Assembly (NCBI RefSeq): GCF_005938745.2
Contig: NZ_VCBX02000001.1
Span: 5,904,501 to 5,968,500, forward strand
Direction of reading: 5' to 3'
Length of the DNA stretch: 64,000 nucleotides
Source: Rhodococcus sp. KBS0724
Lineage (GTDB): Bacteria > Actinomycetota > Actinomycetes > Mycobacteriales > Mycobacteriaceae
In this document: positions 43,965 to 52,475 of the stretch, one piece after another
Numbering within the stretch: position 1 is the first letter of the stretch
Layout: each line of letters starts with the position of its first letter
The notes under the pieces: model-generated
The model's input: only the letters and a program-made list of their open reading frames with translations
Database searches by the model: none
Told to the model about the DNA's origin: nothing
Position numbers and translations under genes: made by a program

Positions 43965-44783
43965 TCAATTGATCAGGCGCAGGTCCTCGATCGTCCCGCT
44001 GGCAACGAGCATGATGTAGAAGTCCGTGATCATCAGCGTGCCGAGCGTGGTCCACGCCAGCTGCATGTGCCGCGTGTTGAGTTTGCTGACCTGCGTCCAC
44101 AACCAGTAGCGGATCGGATGTTTCGAGAAATGGGTGAGCCGTCCACCTGTGACGTGACGGCACGAATGGCACGACACCGTATAGGCCCACAGCAAGCACA
44201 CGTTGCCCAGAATTATCAGCGTGCCGAGACCGATACCGAAGCCACCGTCCGCCCCGTGGAAGGCTCGAATCGCGTCGTACGTGTTGATCACCGACACGAC
44301 AAGTGCGACGTAGAAGAAATACCGATGCGAGTTCTGGATGATCAACGGCAGCCGCGTCTCACCCGAGTAGCCGCGATGTGGTTCCGCGACCGCACAGGCA
44401 GGCGGCGAGAGCCACACCGACCGGTAGTAGGCCTTGCGGTAGTAGTAGCAGGTCAGCCGGAAGCCCAGCAGAAACGGCAGCACCAGGAAGCCGAGTGGAA
44501 TCCACATCGGCAACTCACCGATCGGTGTGCCGAAATCGCTGGAACCCGGTACACAAGAGTCGCTCAGGCACGGCGAATAGAACGGGGTCAGGTAGTGATA
44601 GTCCGCGACCCAGTACGCGCTGCGGACAAACGACCGGATCGTCGCGTAGACCACGAACACGGACAGCCCCAGCACCGTCAGTAGCGGCGCTCGCCACCAC
44701 GTGTCCGTTCTCAGCGTGCGTGCCGCAATTCGAGCACGCGACGGCGCACCGACTCCACTCGTGTCGATCGGCGGCGCACTCAT
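43965..44783 (-). CDS. sdhC: Succinate dehydrogenase membrane anchor (cytochrome b-type)
   Basis: 272-residue membrane subunit with about five helices. His residues in several helices (NSHRYFFYVALVV, CHSCRHVTGGRL, HPIRYWLW, NTRHMQLAW) are candidates for haem ligation. The architecture matches the Rv0249c anchor of mycobacterial Sdh1, which reduces menaquinone. ATG 44783 overlaps the small upstream gene by four bases. Symbol follows the operon; in mycobacteria this single protein replaces separate C and D subunits. Confidence 0.85.
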   Translation of the reverse strand: MSAPPIDTSGVGAPSRARIAARTLRTDTWWRAPLLTVLGLSVFVVYATIRSFVRSAYWVADYHYLTPFYSPCLSDSCVPGSSDFGTPIGELPMWIPLGFLVLPFLLGFRLTCYYYRKAYYRSVWLSPPACAVAEPHRGYSGETRLPLIIQNSHRYFFYVALVVSVINTYDAIRAFHGADGGFGIGLGTLIILGNVCLLWAYTVSCHSCRHVTGGRLTHFSKHPIRYWLWTQVSKLNTRHMQLAWTTLGTLMITDFYIMLVASGTIEDLRLIN

Positions 44784-45067
44784 CCGTCGTGCTCGGTCGG
44801 GTGGCCGCCAATGCCCTCGTCATCGGCGCCCTGCCACATCGACGCGTCGTAGGGTGTGTCGGGCACGGGAATCCGTTCGGCCTGTTCGTGGTGGGTCAGG
44901 TGCGGCGGCGATGCGCTCAGATCGCCGGAATCGATCTCGAGCCGCTCCAGGTCATTCGCCAACCGGCGCACCTGCGGTACGTCGCCGTACAAGGACCGCA
45001 GCGAACCGACACAGTGACGGAGATGGTCGATGGTGCGCTCGAGCTCGAGCATTTCGGTGGTTGACAT
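44780..45067 (-). CDS. Small conserved protein of sdh operon (Rv0250c-like)
   Basis: 95 residues, soluble, acidic at the C-terminus. The N-terminal half is helical (STTEMLELERTIDHLRHCV), with Asp/Glu/Pro-rich sequence after it. No domain recognised. First gene of the sdh operon, overlapping the anchor gene by four bases, which matches the position of Rv0250c in mycobacteria. ATG 45067 has GGAGAG five bases upstream; TTG 45079 was rejected because it overlaps that site. May help assembly or regulation of the complex; this is inference from position only. Confidence 0.7.
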   Translation of the reverse strand: MSTTEMLELERTIDHLRHCVGSLRSLYGDVPQVRRLANDLERLEIDSGDLSASPPHLTHHEQAERIPVPDTPYDASMWQGADDEGIGGHPTEHDG

Positions 45068-45286
45068 AGATCTCTCCAACCGATCGGTAGAAGTGGTGAC
45101 TCGTATCGGCTACGACCACGGGGCCCTGCGAAGACAATGGGGGCCTGCGAACCTCCTCAACTGTGAAAAGTTGTGTTCTTCACGTGGAGGGGTACCCCAA
45201 TTGCAGTAGTTCCACCGCGCCCGCTCGCGTGTTCTACTGAAAACGTTGCTTTATCGGTGCCGACCTCATGCGCCCCGAGGAGAACC

Positions 45287-47512
45287 ATGACAAAACTGGA
45301 TTCCACCGACGCGGAAAAGAACGACAGCGGAGCGATCAGAGCCCACCGCCTACCGATCTTCACGGTGATTGCGCTGGCGATCTTCGCGTTTGTCGCGGGC
45401 GGATTCGGTGGTTCTTTCCAGAGCAAACTCGCCGAGGTTCAGAAGAACGACAACTCGTCGTACCTTCCGAGTTCAGCGGAATCCACCGTCGTCGCGAATG
45501 AATCCGCGAAATTCCTTCCGGTGGAGACCATCCCTGGCTTTGTTCTGTTCCATCGAGATTCTGCGCTGACCGATACGGACAAGGCCGCTGTCGAATCTGC
45601 ACGCCAAGCCATTTCCGGAGTGTCCGGCGTCGACGCCGACGGAATGCAGCCAACTCAGTACTCCGCCGACGGCACCACCGCATCCATTTTTGTTCCGCTG
45701 ATCGCCAAAGACGGTGGCAACGCGGTGTCCGGGGAAGAACTGGCGGCAACCGAACAGAATGTCCTCGACGCTGCCGAGAAGGCCGCAGGCGACATCGAAG
45801 TGTTACCCGCCGGGCCTGGCGGGCTCCTGGTGGCATTCATCGACGCGTTTGCCGGCTTGGACAGCGCTCTCCTCGGTGCCGCGTTACTCGTTGTCATCCT
45901 GATTCTTCTGGTGGTCTACAGATCGCCTGTGCTGTGGTTCTTTCCGCTGTTCTCGGCGCTCCTCGCCATCGGCTTGTCGTCGATGGCGATCTACGTCCTC
46001 GCCAAGGCTGAAATCCTGACCTTGACCGGTCAATCTCAAGGGATCCTGTTCGTACTCGTGATCGGTGCGGGTACCGACTACGCGTTGCTGCTCATTTCGC
46101 GATACCGCGAGGAACTGCACAACTACCCCAATCGATTCGACGCGATGATCCGGGCGTGGCGCGAATCAGCACCCGCGATCACGGCATCCGCTGTCACCGT
46201 TGTTCTCGGATTACTCTGCCTGACCTTCTCGCAGTTGAACTCCAACAAAAGCCTCGGCCCGGTGGCCGCGATCGGGATTGCCTGCACGTATCTGGTGATG
46301 ATGACGTTCATGCCGGTTGCGCTGGCCGTGGTCGGCCGTTGGGTGTTCTGGCCCCGAACCCCTCGCGTCGATCACGCCGCAGATCTTGCGACGCACGGCA
46401 TGTGGGGCAAGATCGCGACAACTGTCGGCAACAAGGATCGCTCGCTGTGGATCGGCACCTCGATTCTGCTCGTCGTGTTGTTCGCTGCCGGAATCGGAAG
46501 CCTGAAAACCGATGGACTGACCGCGGCCCAGAATTTCACCAATACTCCGGATGCCGTTGTCGGGCAGGAACTCTACGATTCCGCCTTCGATCCGGGAGCC
46601 GGCGCACCGGCTGTCATCACCGCAAACGCGGATCAGTCGGACGCCGTGATCAAAGCGGTCAGCGCTGTCGAGGGCATATCCCGCAGCGCCGGGTCGGTGT
46701 GCACCCAAGTTGACGTCGCGAAGGTCAGCGAACTGATCAAGACCAATCCTGCCGCCGTTACTCAGGCAGCGGCAGCAGGTTGCGCCCCACCAGGCTTCAC
46801 TGCCCCGCCCATCAACGGCCGAACCATGATCAACGCGATGCTTGCCGATTCATACGACTCGCCGCAGGCACTCGAGACGATCAAACGCCTCCGAACCGCC
46901 GTACACGCGGTCCCCGGCGCCGATGCTCTGGTGGGCGGCGCCACCGCAACCACACTCGACGTACAAGCAGCGTCTGTGCGCGACCGCAATCTCATCATTC
47001 CCATCGTGCTGGCGGTCATCTTCGTGGTTCTTTCCATACTGCTTCGCGCTCTGGTCATTCCCGTGATTCTGATTGCAACGGTGGTCCTTTCGTTTGCAGC
47101 TACCTTGGGCGTCAGCGGTTTCTTCTTCACTCACGTCTTCGGTTTTGCCGGCGCAGACCAGTCGTTCCCGCTCTATGCCTTTGTCTTTCTCGTAGCGCTG
47201 GGCATCGACTACAACATTTTCCTGATGACCCGCGTCCGTGAAGAGACCGGCGAATTCGGCACTCGCGCCGGTGTACTGCGCGGACTTGCCGTTACCGGTG
47301 GTGTCATCACCTCGGCCGGAGTCGTACTAGCCGCGACGTTTGCCGTCCTGGGAATTCTTCCGCTGGTCTTCTTGGCCGAGATCGGGTTTGCCGTCGCGTT
47401 CGGCGTGCTGCTGGACACGATCATCGTGCGCAGCATCCTGGTTCCCGCTCTGTCCCATGACATCGGCAAGAAGATCTGGTGGCCTTCGGCCCTGGCGACC
47501 TCGAAGGACTGA
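45287..47512 (+). CDS. MMPL family RND-type transporter
   Basis: 741-residue membrane protein with about 12 helices in two repeated halves: one helix (about 20-40), an external domain, five helices (about 185-360), then the same again. The conserved GAGTDYALLLISRYREEL in the first half and LGIDYNIFLMTRVREE in the second carry the Asp-Tyr pairs that conduct protons in MmpL proteins. Exports lipids or other hydrophobic substances across the inner membrane. ATG 45287 with GAGGAG at seven bases. Its stop directly abuts the alkA stop. Substrate unknown. Confidence 0.9.
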   Translation: MTKLDSTDAEKNDSGAIRAHRLPIFTVIALAIFAFVAGGFGGSFQSKLAEVQKNDNSSYLPSSAESTVVANESAKFLPVETIPGFVLFHRDSALTDTDKAAVESARQAISGVSGVDADGMQPTQYSADGTTASIFVPLIAKDGGNAVSGEELAATEQNVLDAAEKAAGDIEVLPAGPGGLLVAFIDAFAGLDSALLGAALLVVILILLVVYRSPVLWFFPLFSALLAIGLSSMAIYVLAKAEILTLTGQSQGILFVLVIGAGTDYALLLISRYREELHNYPNRFDAMIRAWRESAPAITASAVTVVLGLLCLTFSQLNSNKSLGPVAAIGIACTYLVMMTFMPVALAVVGRWVFWPRTPRVDHAADLATHGMWGKIATTVGNKDRSLWIGTSILLVVLFAAGIGSLKTDGLTAAQNFTNTPDAVVGQELYDSAFDPGAGAPAVITANADQSDAVIKAVSAVEGISRSAGSVCTQVDVAKVSELIKTNPAAVTQAAAAGCAPPGFTAPPINGRTMINAMLADSYDSPQALETIKRLRTAVHAVPGADALVGGATATTLDVQAASVRDRNLIIPIVLAVIFVVLSILLRALVIPVILIATVVLSFAATLGVSGFFFTHVFGFAGADQSFPLYAFVFLVALGIDYNIFLMTRVREETGEFGTRAGVLRGLAVTGGVITSAGVVLAATFAVLGILPLVFLAEIGFAVAFGVLLDTIIVRSILVPALSHDIGKKIWWPSALATSKD

Positions 47513-48382
47513 CTAGAGAAATGCTTCTTTGGTCCACAGATGGAACAACGCGTAAGCGCGCCACGGTCTCCATTGCTCCGACAACGCCGCGGCTTCCTTT
47601 CCGGACGAGACACCCAATGCACGTTTGAGGACCAGATCGTCCGGCACAAACGCGTCGCGATCGCCGAGGATCCTCACCGTGAGGTAGTCGGCAGTCCACG
47701 GCCCGATCCCCGGAAGGGCCAGAAGATCTGCGCGAAATCGCACCGGGTCGGCGTCCCAGCCGACATCAAGATAGTCAGAAACCGCAGTTGCCAAGGCATG
47801 CACCGTTCTTGCCCGCGCGCTGGTCAATCCGACAGCCTTCTGTATCGCGTCCGGGGAACTGGCCGCCACCAACTCCGCCGACGGGAAGGCCGAGAACTCG
47901 TCGTTCACAGGTTCTCCGAATGCCCCGACGAACCGGCCCCCGAATGTTCGTGCCGCCCCCAGTGAAACCTGCTGCCCCAGAACAGTCAGCACCGCAGTCT
48001 CGAAACCGTCGACGCTACCGAGCACACGTAAACCTGGCCGTGCCAAGATCAGCGGTGCCAGCGTCTTGTCCGACGAAAGCGCCGCCTCCCACTCACGATG
48101 ATCGCCGTCGAGATCGAGCCACCGCCGTACAACCGACTCGAGCCGGGTGACGTCCGTGTCTCTGTCGACGCTCACCGACACACAATTTTCGTGCCACGAC
48201 ACCGACACGATCACGGGACCGGTCGGCAGCGGGACGACACGCACATGGACTCCGTCGTCGTGGCGTTCCAGTCCCGCCACCGCGTGAGCTTTCAACGCGC
48301 CGATCAACGGCTCCGTCGCATACGGCGGTGTGAACGGAAGCGTCAGCGTCACAGCCTCGTTCATTGCCTTCATTGCCTTCAT
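47513..48382 (-). CDS. alkA: DNA-3-methyladenine glycosylase II (AlkA-like)
   Basis: 289 residues: N-terminal AlkA-type beta domain (about 5-110) and a helix-hairpin-helix glycosylase domain (about 115-285) with LPGIGPWTADYLTVRIL and the catalytic Asp in FVPDDLVL. Removes alkylated purines from DNA. The Ada methyltransferase domain fused to AlkA in many actinobacteria is absent; separate methyltransferases lie upstream in the operon. The start lies in a tandem repeat with ATG at 48382, 48373 and 48364. The first overlaps the upstream stop (ATGA) and is preferred. Confidence 0.9.
   Translation of the reverse strand: MKAMKAMNEAVTLTLPFTPPYATEPLIGALKAHAVAGLERHDDGVHVRVVPLPTGPVIVSVSWHENCVSVSVDRDTDVTRLESVVRRWLDLDGDHREWEAALSSDKTLAPLILARPGLRVLGSVDGFETAVLTVLGQQVSLGAARTFGGRFVGAFGEPVNDEFSAFPSAELVAASSPDAIQKAVGLTSARARTVHALATAVSDYLDVGWDADPVRFRADLLALPGIGPWTADYLTVRILGDRDAFVPDDLVLKRALGVSSGKEAAALSEQWRPWRAYALFHLWTKEAFL
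48362..48382 (-). repeat. 9-base tandem repeat supplying three start codons
   Basis: On the minus strand ATGAAGGCA occurs twice, followed by ATGAAC, so MKAMKAMN begins AlkA. The unit number could change by slippage without altering frame. Confidence 0.75.
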
Positions 48383-48984
48383 TGCCGAGATTCCAGATCC
48401 AGCAGCACAGCCTTGAGTTCCGGCCCGCCCGCATACTGACCCAGACTTCCGTCACTTCGGACCACTCTGTGACATGGCACCACCAACGGCAATGGGTTCT
48501 TGGCACACGCCGTGCCTACCGCCCGCACTGCACGCGGACTACCCGACGCCGTGGCAACCGCCGAATAGCTTGCGGTGTGGCCGTATTCGATCTCCGGAAG
48601 GTGGCGTAGCACTTCACGCCGAAATCCCTTGGCCAGCTGGAAATCCAGATTCAGATCGAATTCCTTTCGGGTGCCGGCAAAATACTCGTCCAACTCCCGG
48701 GCAACGGTGTCGAGCCTGCGCGGATGGTGCAAGACACGAGGGCTGACGGTTTCGGCCAGCCGTCCCAGCACGACGTCATGCCCCTCGACGGCAAACGCCA
48801 CCCGCACCAAACCGGCTTCCGTTGCGGCGATGAGCAATTTTCCGATCGGCGAATCGACGATCCGGTAGGCAACGTCGATCAACTGCGCCGCCGCAGCCGC
48901 GTCAGCCAACCGTGAATGCAGCCGCGCCAGCGCATCCGGGTCGGACGCGGGGAGTGCGCCGAACACATCGGCATCGGTACTCAT
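48379..48984 (-). CDS. Methylated-DNA-protein cysteine methyltransferase (Ogt-like), operon copy
   Basis: 201 residues. The C-terminal suicide-methyltransferase domain has the acceptor Cys in VPCHRVVRSDGSLGQYAGG and the DNA-binding FRREVLRHLPEIEYGHTASY. It carries about 30 extra N-terminal residues compared with the other copy (49522). Transfers the methyl group from O6-alkylguanine to itself. ATG 48984 overlaps the sigma factor stop (ATGA), and its stop overlaps alkA, so the three are translationally coupled. Confidence 0.88.
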   Translation of the reverse strand: MSTDADVFGALPASDPDALARLHSRLADAAAAAQLIDVAYRIVDSPIGKLLIAATEAGLVRVAFAVEGHDVVLGRLAETVSPRVLHHPRRLDTVARELDEYFAGTRKEFDLNLDFQLAKGFRREVLRHLPEIEYGHTASYSAVATASGSPRAVRAVGTACAKNPLPLVVPCHRVVRSDGSLGQYAGGPELKAVLLDLESRQ

Positions 48985-49478
48985 GAACGGCTCCCTTCCG
49001 GAACGGTGTCGGGTAAGTATGTTTTTCGCAGGGACGCAATACCGTCGGATCCTGCTTTCCTCGCGGCGGTTGGGGTACTGCCCAGAATTTCCGCGATCTC
49101 GGCATACGGCAGCCCGCCGAGAAAGTGGTACGCCACCGACGCTCGTTGCTTGAAAGGCAACTGTTCGAGTGCATCCCAGAGTTCGTGATTCCATGTTCCC
49201 GGAAGGCCGACACGCGTCGGCAATTCCGGAAGGTCGTCGGTGGGAACCGCGACGCGACCTCGCACTCGCACGATGTCGATGGCTTTGCGGTGCGCAATGG
49301 TCACAAGCCAGGCCTCGACATTCGCGCCGGGATCCAAGTCCGGATAGGCGCGCATCGCCGCCAGGAAGGTCTCGGACCACGCGTCCTCGGCGTCAACCGG
49401 ACCGACAACCGCGCGGCATACCCGAAGCACCACCGCCCCGTGCTCGGTCACGACCTTCTCGAATGGTTTCAGTGCCAC
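48981..49478 (-). CDS. ECF-like RNA polymerase sigma factor
   Basis: 165 residues. A sigma-2 region (about 8-75) has DAEDAWSETFLAAMRAY and NVEAWLVTIAHRKAIDIVR. A sigma-4 region (about 100-155) has LPFKQRASVAYHFLGGLPYAEIAEILGSTPTAARK. The spacing and small size fit an ECF (group 4) factor. No anti-sigma gene adjoins; instead it is embedded between two alkyltransferase genes. GTG 49478 is used; no strong ribosome-binding site. It may direct its own operon in response to alkylation damage (inference). Confidence 0.8.
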   Translation of the reverse strand: MALKPFEKVVTEHGAVVLRVCRAVVGPVDAEDAWSETFLAAMRAYPDLDPGANVEAWLVTIAHRKAIDIVRVRGRVAVPTDDLPELPTRVGLPGTWNHELWDALEQLPFKQRASVAYHFLGGLPYAEIAEILGSTPTAARKAGSDGIASLRKTYLPDTVPEGSRS

Positions 49479-49521
49479 GATCGGTAAACGCTCGCGCCAC
49501 GAGTTATGTGAGTTCGTTCCA

Positions 49522-50022
49522 TCAGAACAGCACGTCCGAGATTCCGCCGGACTCTTGTTCGAGCAGAAAACGCTTACGGTCGAGACCGCCGGCAAAGCCC
49601 GTCAGGCTCCCGTCGCTACCGACAACGCGATGACAGGGCACGATGATGCTGATCGGATTCTTTCCGTTTGCGGCCGCGACCGCACGAATCGCGAGGGGAT
49701 TGCCCAGGGTTTGCGCAAGCTCCATATAGCTCCACGTCTGCCCGTAGGGAATTGTCCGCAGCGCATCCCAAACTCGTTGCTGAAACTCCGTGCCCGATGG
49801 GTCCAGCGGCAACGAGAACTCGGTTCGCTCTCCGGAGAAATACTCGTCCAACTGTTCGCGGACAGCACCGAATTTCGAGGGTGAACTCTCCCCGAACGTC
49901 GACTCGTCCGGCTTGTGTCGATGCTCTGCCATGTAGAGACCACAGAGGCCATTTGCCGTCGCGACCAGCGTCAACGGCCCGATCGGTGACTCGATCACTG
50001 TGTGGGTACGGTTAACCGCCAT
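49522..50022 (-). CDS. ogt: Methylated-DNA-protein cysteine methyltransferase (Ogt)
   Basis: 166 residues, standard Ogt length. N-terminal THTVIESPIGPLTLVATANG, DNA-recognition FQQRVWDALRTIPYGQTWSY, and acceptor Cys in IIVPCHRVVGSDGSLTGFAGG. Repairs O6-alkylguanine stoichiometrically. ATG 50022 has AAGGA eight bases upstream. Leads the alkylation-repair run of ogt, sigma factor, second methyltransferase and alkA, with a 43-base gap to the sigma factor gene. Confidence 0.92.
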   Translation of the reverse strand: MAVNRTHTVIESPIGPLTLVATANGLCGLYMAEHRHKPDESTFGESSPSKFGAVREQLDEYFSGERTEFSLPLDPSGTEFQQRVWDALRTIPYGQTWSYMELAQTLGNPLAIRAVAAANGKNPISIIVPCHRVVGSDGSLTGFAGGLDRKRFLLEQESGGISDVLF

Positions 50023-50166
50023 GTCTCGATCCTTCCAGGTATCGAGTAACGATGGCCGAGATGTGGGAACGGCCGCGCCTGAGCTACTCATATCTCGAAG
50101 ACGACCCGACTCACAGGAATGTGAGAAATACCTGCACTTCCGACCACTATCAGGCAGGATCGAGTG

Positions 50167-50712
50167 ATGGCTCTAGTTTTGCCGGGGCGTTCCAGCCTTG
50201 TCCGCTCCGTCAGCGACGTGGTGCACTGGTCGCTGTCAGCGGTCGTTTTTGCAGTCACGCTCCCGTCCCGTCTCGAGGCACTGTTGGTGAGCGTCGAGAG
50301 GCTGGTTGCGCGAATCAGCCAGATAGCCGAGAACGCAGACCGCGTCGTAGTCGGCGCAGCCTCCGTCACTGTTCGCGCCGAGACATTGATCGAAGCCGTC
50401 GAGCAAACATCGGATATCGCGCAGCAACTTCTCGAACTGTACGAGCCCCTCGCGGTTCAACTGGCTCCGTTAGCTGCCAGGTTTGCGGATGATCTCAGCG
50501 AGGCTGAAGTTACGGCCGCCATCACGCTGATCGACAAGCTCCCGGAGCTCACCGAACGGGTCACTGCCGTCCTGCCGATTCTCGCCACCCTGGACTCTGT
50601 CTCCCCCGAAGTCCACGAACTCCTCGGGGTGGTCAAAGACCTGAAACAGGCGATCGTCGGTGTACCCGGATTCCACTTCTTCCGCAAACGTGGCGAGAAC
50701 CGAGAGAGTTGA
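50167..50712 (+). CDS. Hypothetical helical protein
   Basis: 181 residues, not recognised. One hydrophobic stretch lies at about 16-35 (DVVHWSLSAVVFAVTLPS); the rest is almost wholly helical with Leu/Val heptads (about 38-90 and 100-170), suggesting a coiled coil or an amphipathic surface-binding protein. The C-terminus GVPGFHFFRKRG is basic and aromatic. Similar mycobacterial proteins have been given unreliable names. ATG 50167. The stop TGA directly abuts the stop of the convergent SDR gene. Confidence 0.65.
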   Translation: MALVLPGRSSLVRSVSDVVHWSLSAVVFAVTLPSRLEALLVSVERLVARISQIAENADRVVVGAASVTVRAETLIEAVEQTSDIAQQLLELYEPLAVQLAPLAARFADDLSEAEVTAAITLIDKLPELTERVTAVLPILATLDSVSPEVHELLGVVKDLKQAIVGVPGFHFFRKRGENRES

Positions 50713-51450
50713 TCAGGCTCCGTAGCCGTCGGTGCCCGCCCGGGTCATGACAACCTTGGGGATCACCGCAGCGGCCGACAGACGCAGCAGACCATCCACG
50801 ATTTCGACGACATCGTCGACCTTGATCATCGACTCCGGCGTGATCCGATCGTGCGTCCACGCAGACATGTCGGTATCGACATATCCTGGAGCAATTGCCG
50901 TGCCGCTGATGCCGTTTCCGGATTCCTCGGCGTTGAGCGCCTCGATCATCGAAATCAACGCGGCTTTGGTCGCACCGTAAACACCCAAGCCGCTTTCGGC
51001 GTACACACCAGCTATCGACGCCAGCGCAACCACTTTTGCTCCCCTGCCCGGATTTGCGTCCGCGGCCAGGCGCAGGAACGGCAACGACGCCTGAAGCAGT
51101 GCCAACGGCGTCCGCAGATTCACTGCGAGCGTCTTGTCGAAGCGCTTCATGGGGTAATCCGCAATCCGCCCGCTTGTTCCCACACCCGCGTTGAGGATGA
51201 GTGCACGCATCGAACCGAAGCGCTCACCGTGGGCGGCAACCAATTCCGTCGCAAAGTTCTCATCCGCCATATCACCGGACAGAACGAGAACGTCGGGCGA
51301 ACCGGCGCGGCGCAGTTCCTCGGCAACTGCGCCGAGTTTCTCCGCGTCTCGCGCCGTGATGGTCAACCCGTACCCGAGCGTCGCGAGACGCGTCGCGATG
51401 CCCAGTCCAATGCCTTTGGACGCGCCCGTGACGAGCGCCGACGCACTCAC
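50713..51450 (-). CDS. SDR family oxidoreductase
   Basis: 245-residue classical SDR: TGASKGIGLGIA at the N-terminus, NAGVG, and catalytic YGATK (YxxxK) with an upstream Ser in ALASIAG. GTG 51450 overlaps the kinase-like gene stop (GTGA). Last gene of the operon acyl-CoA dehydrogenase, kinase-like, SDR. In that setting it could oxidise or reduce a hydroxyacyl intermediate. Substrate not known. Confidence 0.86.
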   Translation of the reverse strand: MSASALVTGASKGIGLGIATRLATLGYGLTITARDAEKLGAVAEELRRAGSPDVLVLSGDMADENFATELVAAHGERFGSMRALILNAGVGTSGRIADYPMKRFDKTLAVNLRTPLALLQASLPFLRLAADANPGRGAKVVALASIAGVYAESGLGVYGATKAALISMIEALNAEESGNGISGTAIAPGYVDTDMSAWTHDRITPESMIKVDDVVEIVDGLLRLSAAAVIPKVVMTRAGTDGYGA

Positions 51451-52475
51451 GCGAACTTTCCGTTCAACGCGTTCAGTCCCGCCGAGATCAGCTCAGGCAC
51501 AGCAGTTCCCGCACTGTCGAAACCGCCGCCCACCGTCGCGCCGGCCCGGAAACGATGATCGATTCCCTGGGCGACAACGGCAAGCTTGAAGAATCCGAGG
51601 GCCATGTAGAAGTTCCAGTTGCCGAGGTCACGACCTGAGACGTGCGAGTAGCGCTGGGCCAGATCGACTACGGACGGCAACGACGCACTCGTCCAGGCTG
51701 CCGGCTCCCCGAGAACCAGGTCCAACGCGGGATGGCGGTACACGCACATCATCGCGATGTCGGCCAAAGGGTCACCGAGAGTGGACAGTTCCCAGTCCAC
51801 CACTGCCGCAACCTTCGTGACATCGTCAGCAGCGAGGATGGTGTTGTCGATCCGGTAGTCGCCATGGACGATCGACGACTCGGATTTTGCCGGAATCAGT
51901 TCCGAGAGCGCAGAAGCCAAGCGGTCGACGTCCGCGGAATCGTCGACTTTCACCCGCGACCACTGACCGGCCCACAATTTCACCTGCCGCGCGACGTACC
52001 CTTCCGGTCGCCCCAACTCACCGAGGCCGACGGCGTTGTAGTCGACGTCGTGCAGCGCCGCAAGAACACGCACCAGTTCGTCGACACAAGCCGTGACTTG
52101 TTCTGCGGGAAGAGCATCCAGTTCCGATTTCGTCCGGATCACTTGGCCGTCGATGAACTCGACGACGGTGAACGTCGCTCCCATCACCGACGCGTCCTCA
52201 CACAGAGTGACGGTAGGAGCCACCGGCACCGCAGTATTCTGCAGTGCCGACGTGATGCGGAATTCCCGCGCCACATCATGCGCCGACGGAGTCAATCCCG
52301 CGGTCGGAGGTCGACGCACAATCCAACTCGACGCGTCGTCGTAGATCCCGTACGTGAGATTGGACTTGCCGCCGGAGATCAACTTCGCACGGAGATCGCC
52401 GGTTACCGCGACATCCGAATCGAGCAGGTACTTGCGCAGTGCAACCAGGTCGAGACCGGGAAACTCGCTCATCAT
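51447..52475 (-). CDS. APH-fold phosphotransferase (LvaA / ACAD10-11 kinase-domain-like)
   Basis: 342-residue aminoglycoside-phosphotransferase-fold protein. Kinase-like motifs are the N-lobe LISGGKSNLTYGI with Lys, the Brenner motif VHGDYRIDNTILA with the catalytic Asp, and VVDWELSTLGDPLADIA with the metal-binding Asp. Paired with an acyl-CoA dehydrogenase, it resembles the separate-protein version of human ACAD10/11 and bacterial LvaA, where a kinase phosphorylates a 4-hydroxyacyl-CoA (family knowledge). ATG 52475 overlaps the dehydrogenase stop by four bases; ATG 52472 follows immediately. Confidence 0.82.
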   Translation of the reverse strand: MMSEFPGLDLVALRKYLLDSDVAVTGDLRAKLISGGKSNLTYGIYDDASSWIVRRPPTAGLTPSAHDVAREFRITSALQNTAVPVAPTVTLCEDASVMGATFTVVEFIDGQVIRTKSELDALPAEQVTACVDELVRVLAALHDVDYNAVGLGELGRPEGYVARQVKLWAGQWSRVKVDDSADVDRLASALSELIPAKSESSIVHGDYRIDNTILAADDVTKVAAVVDWELSTLGDPLADIAMMCVYRHPALDLVLGEPAAWTSASLPSVVDLAQRYSHVSGRDLGNWNFYMALGFFKLAVVAQGIDHRFRAGATVGGGFDSAGTAVPELISAGLNALNGKFA

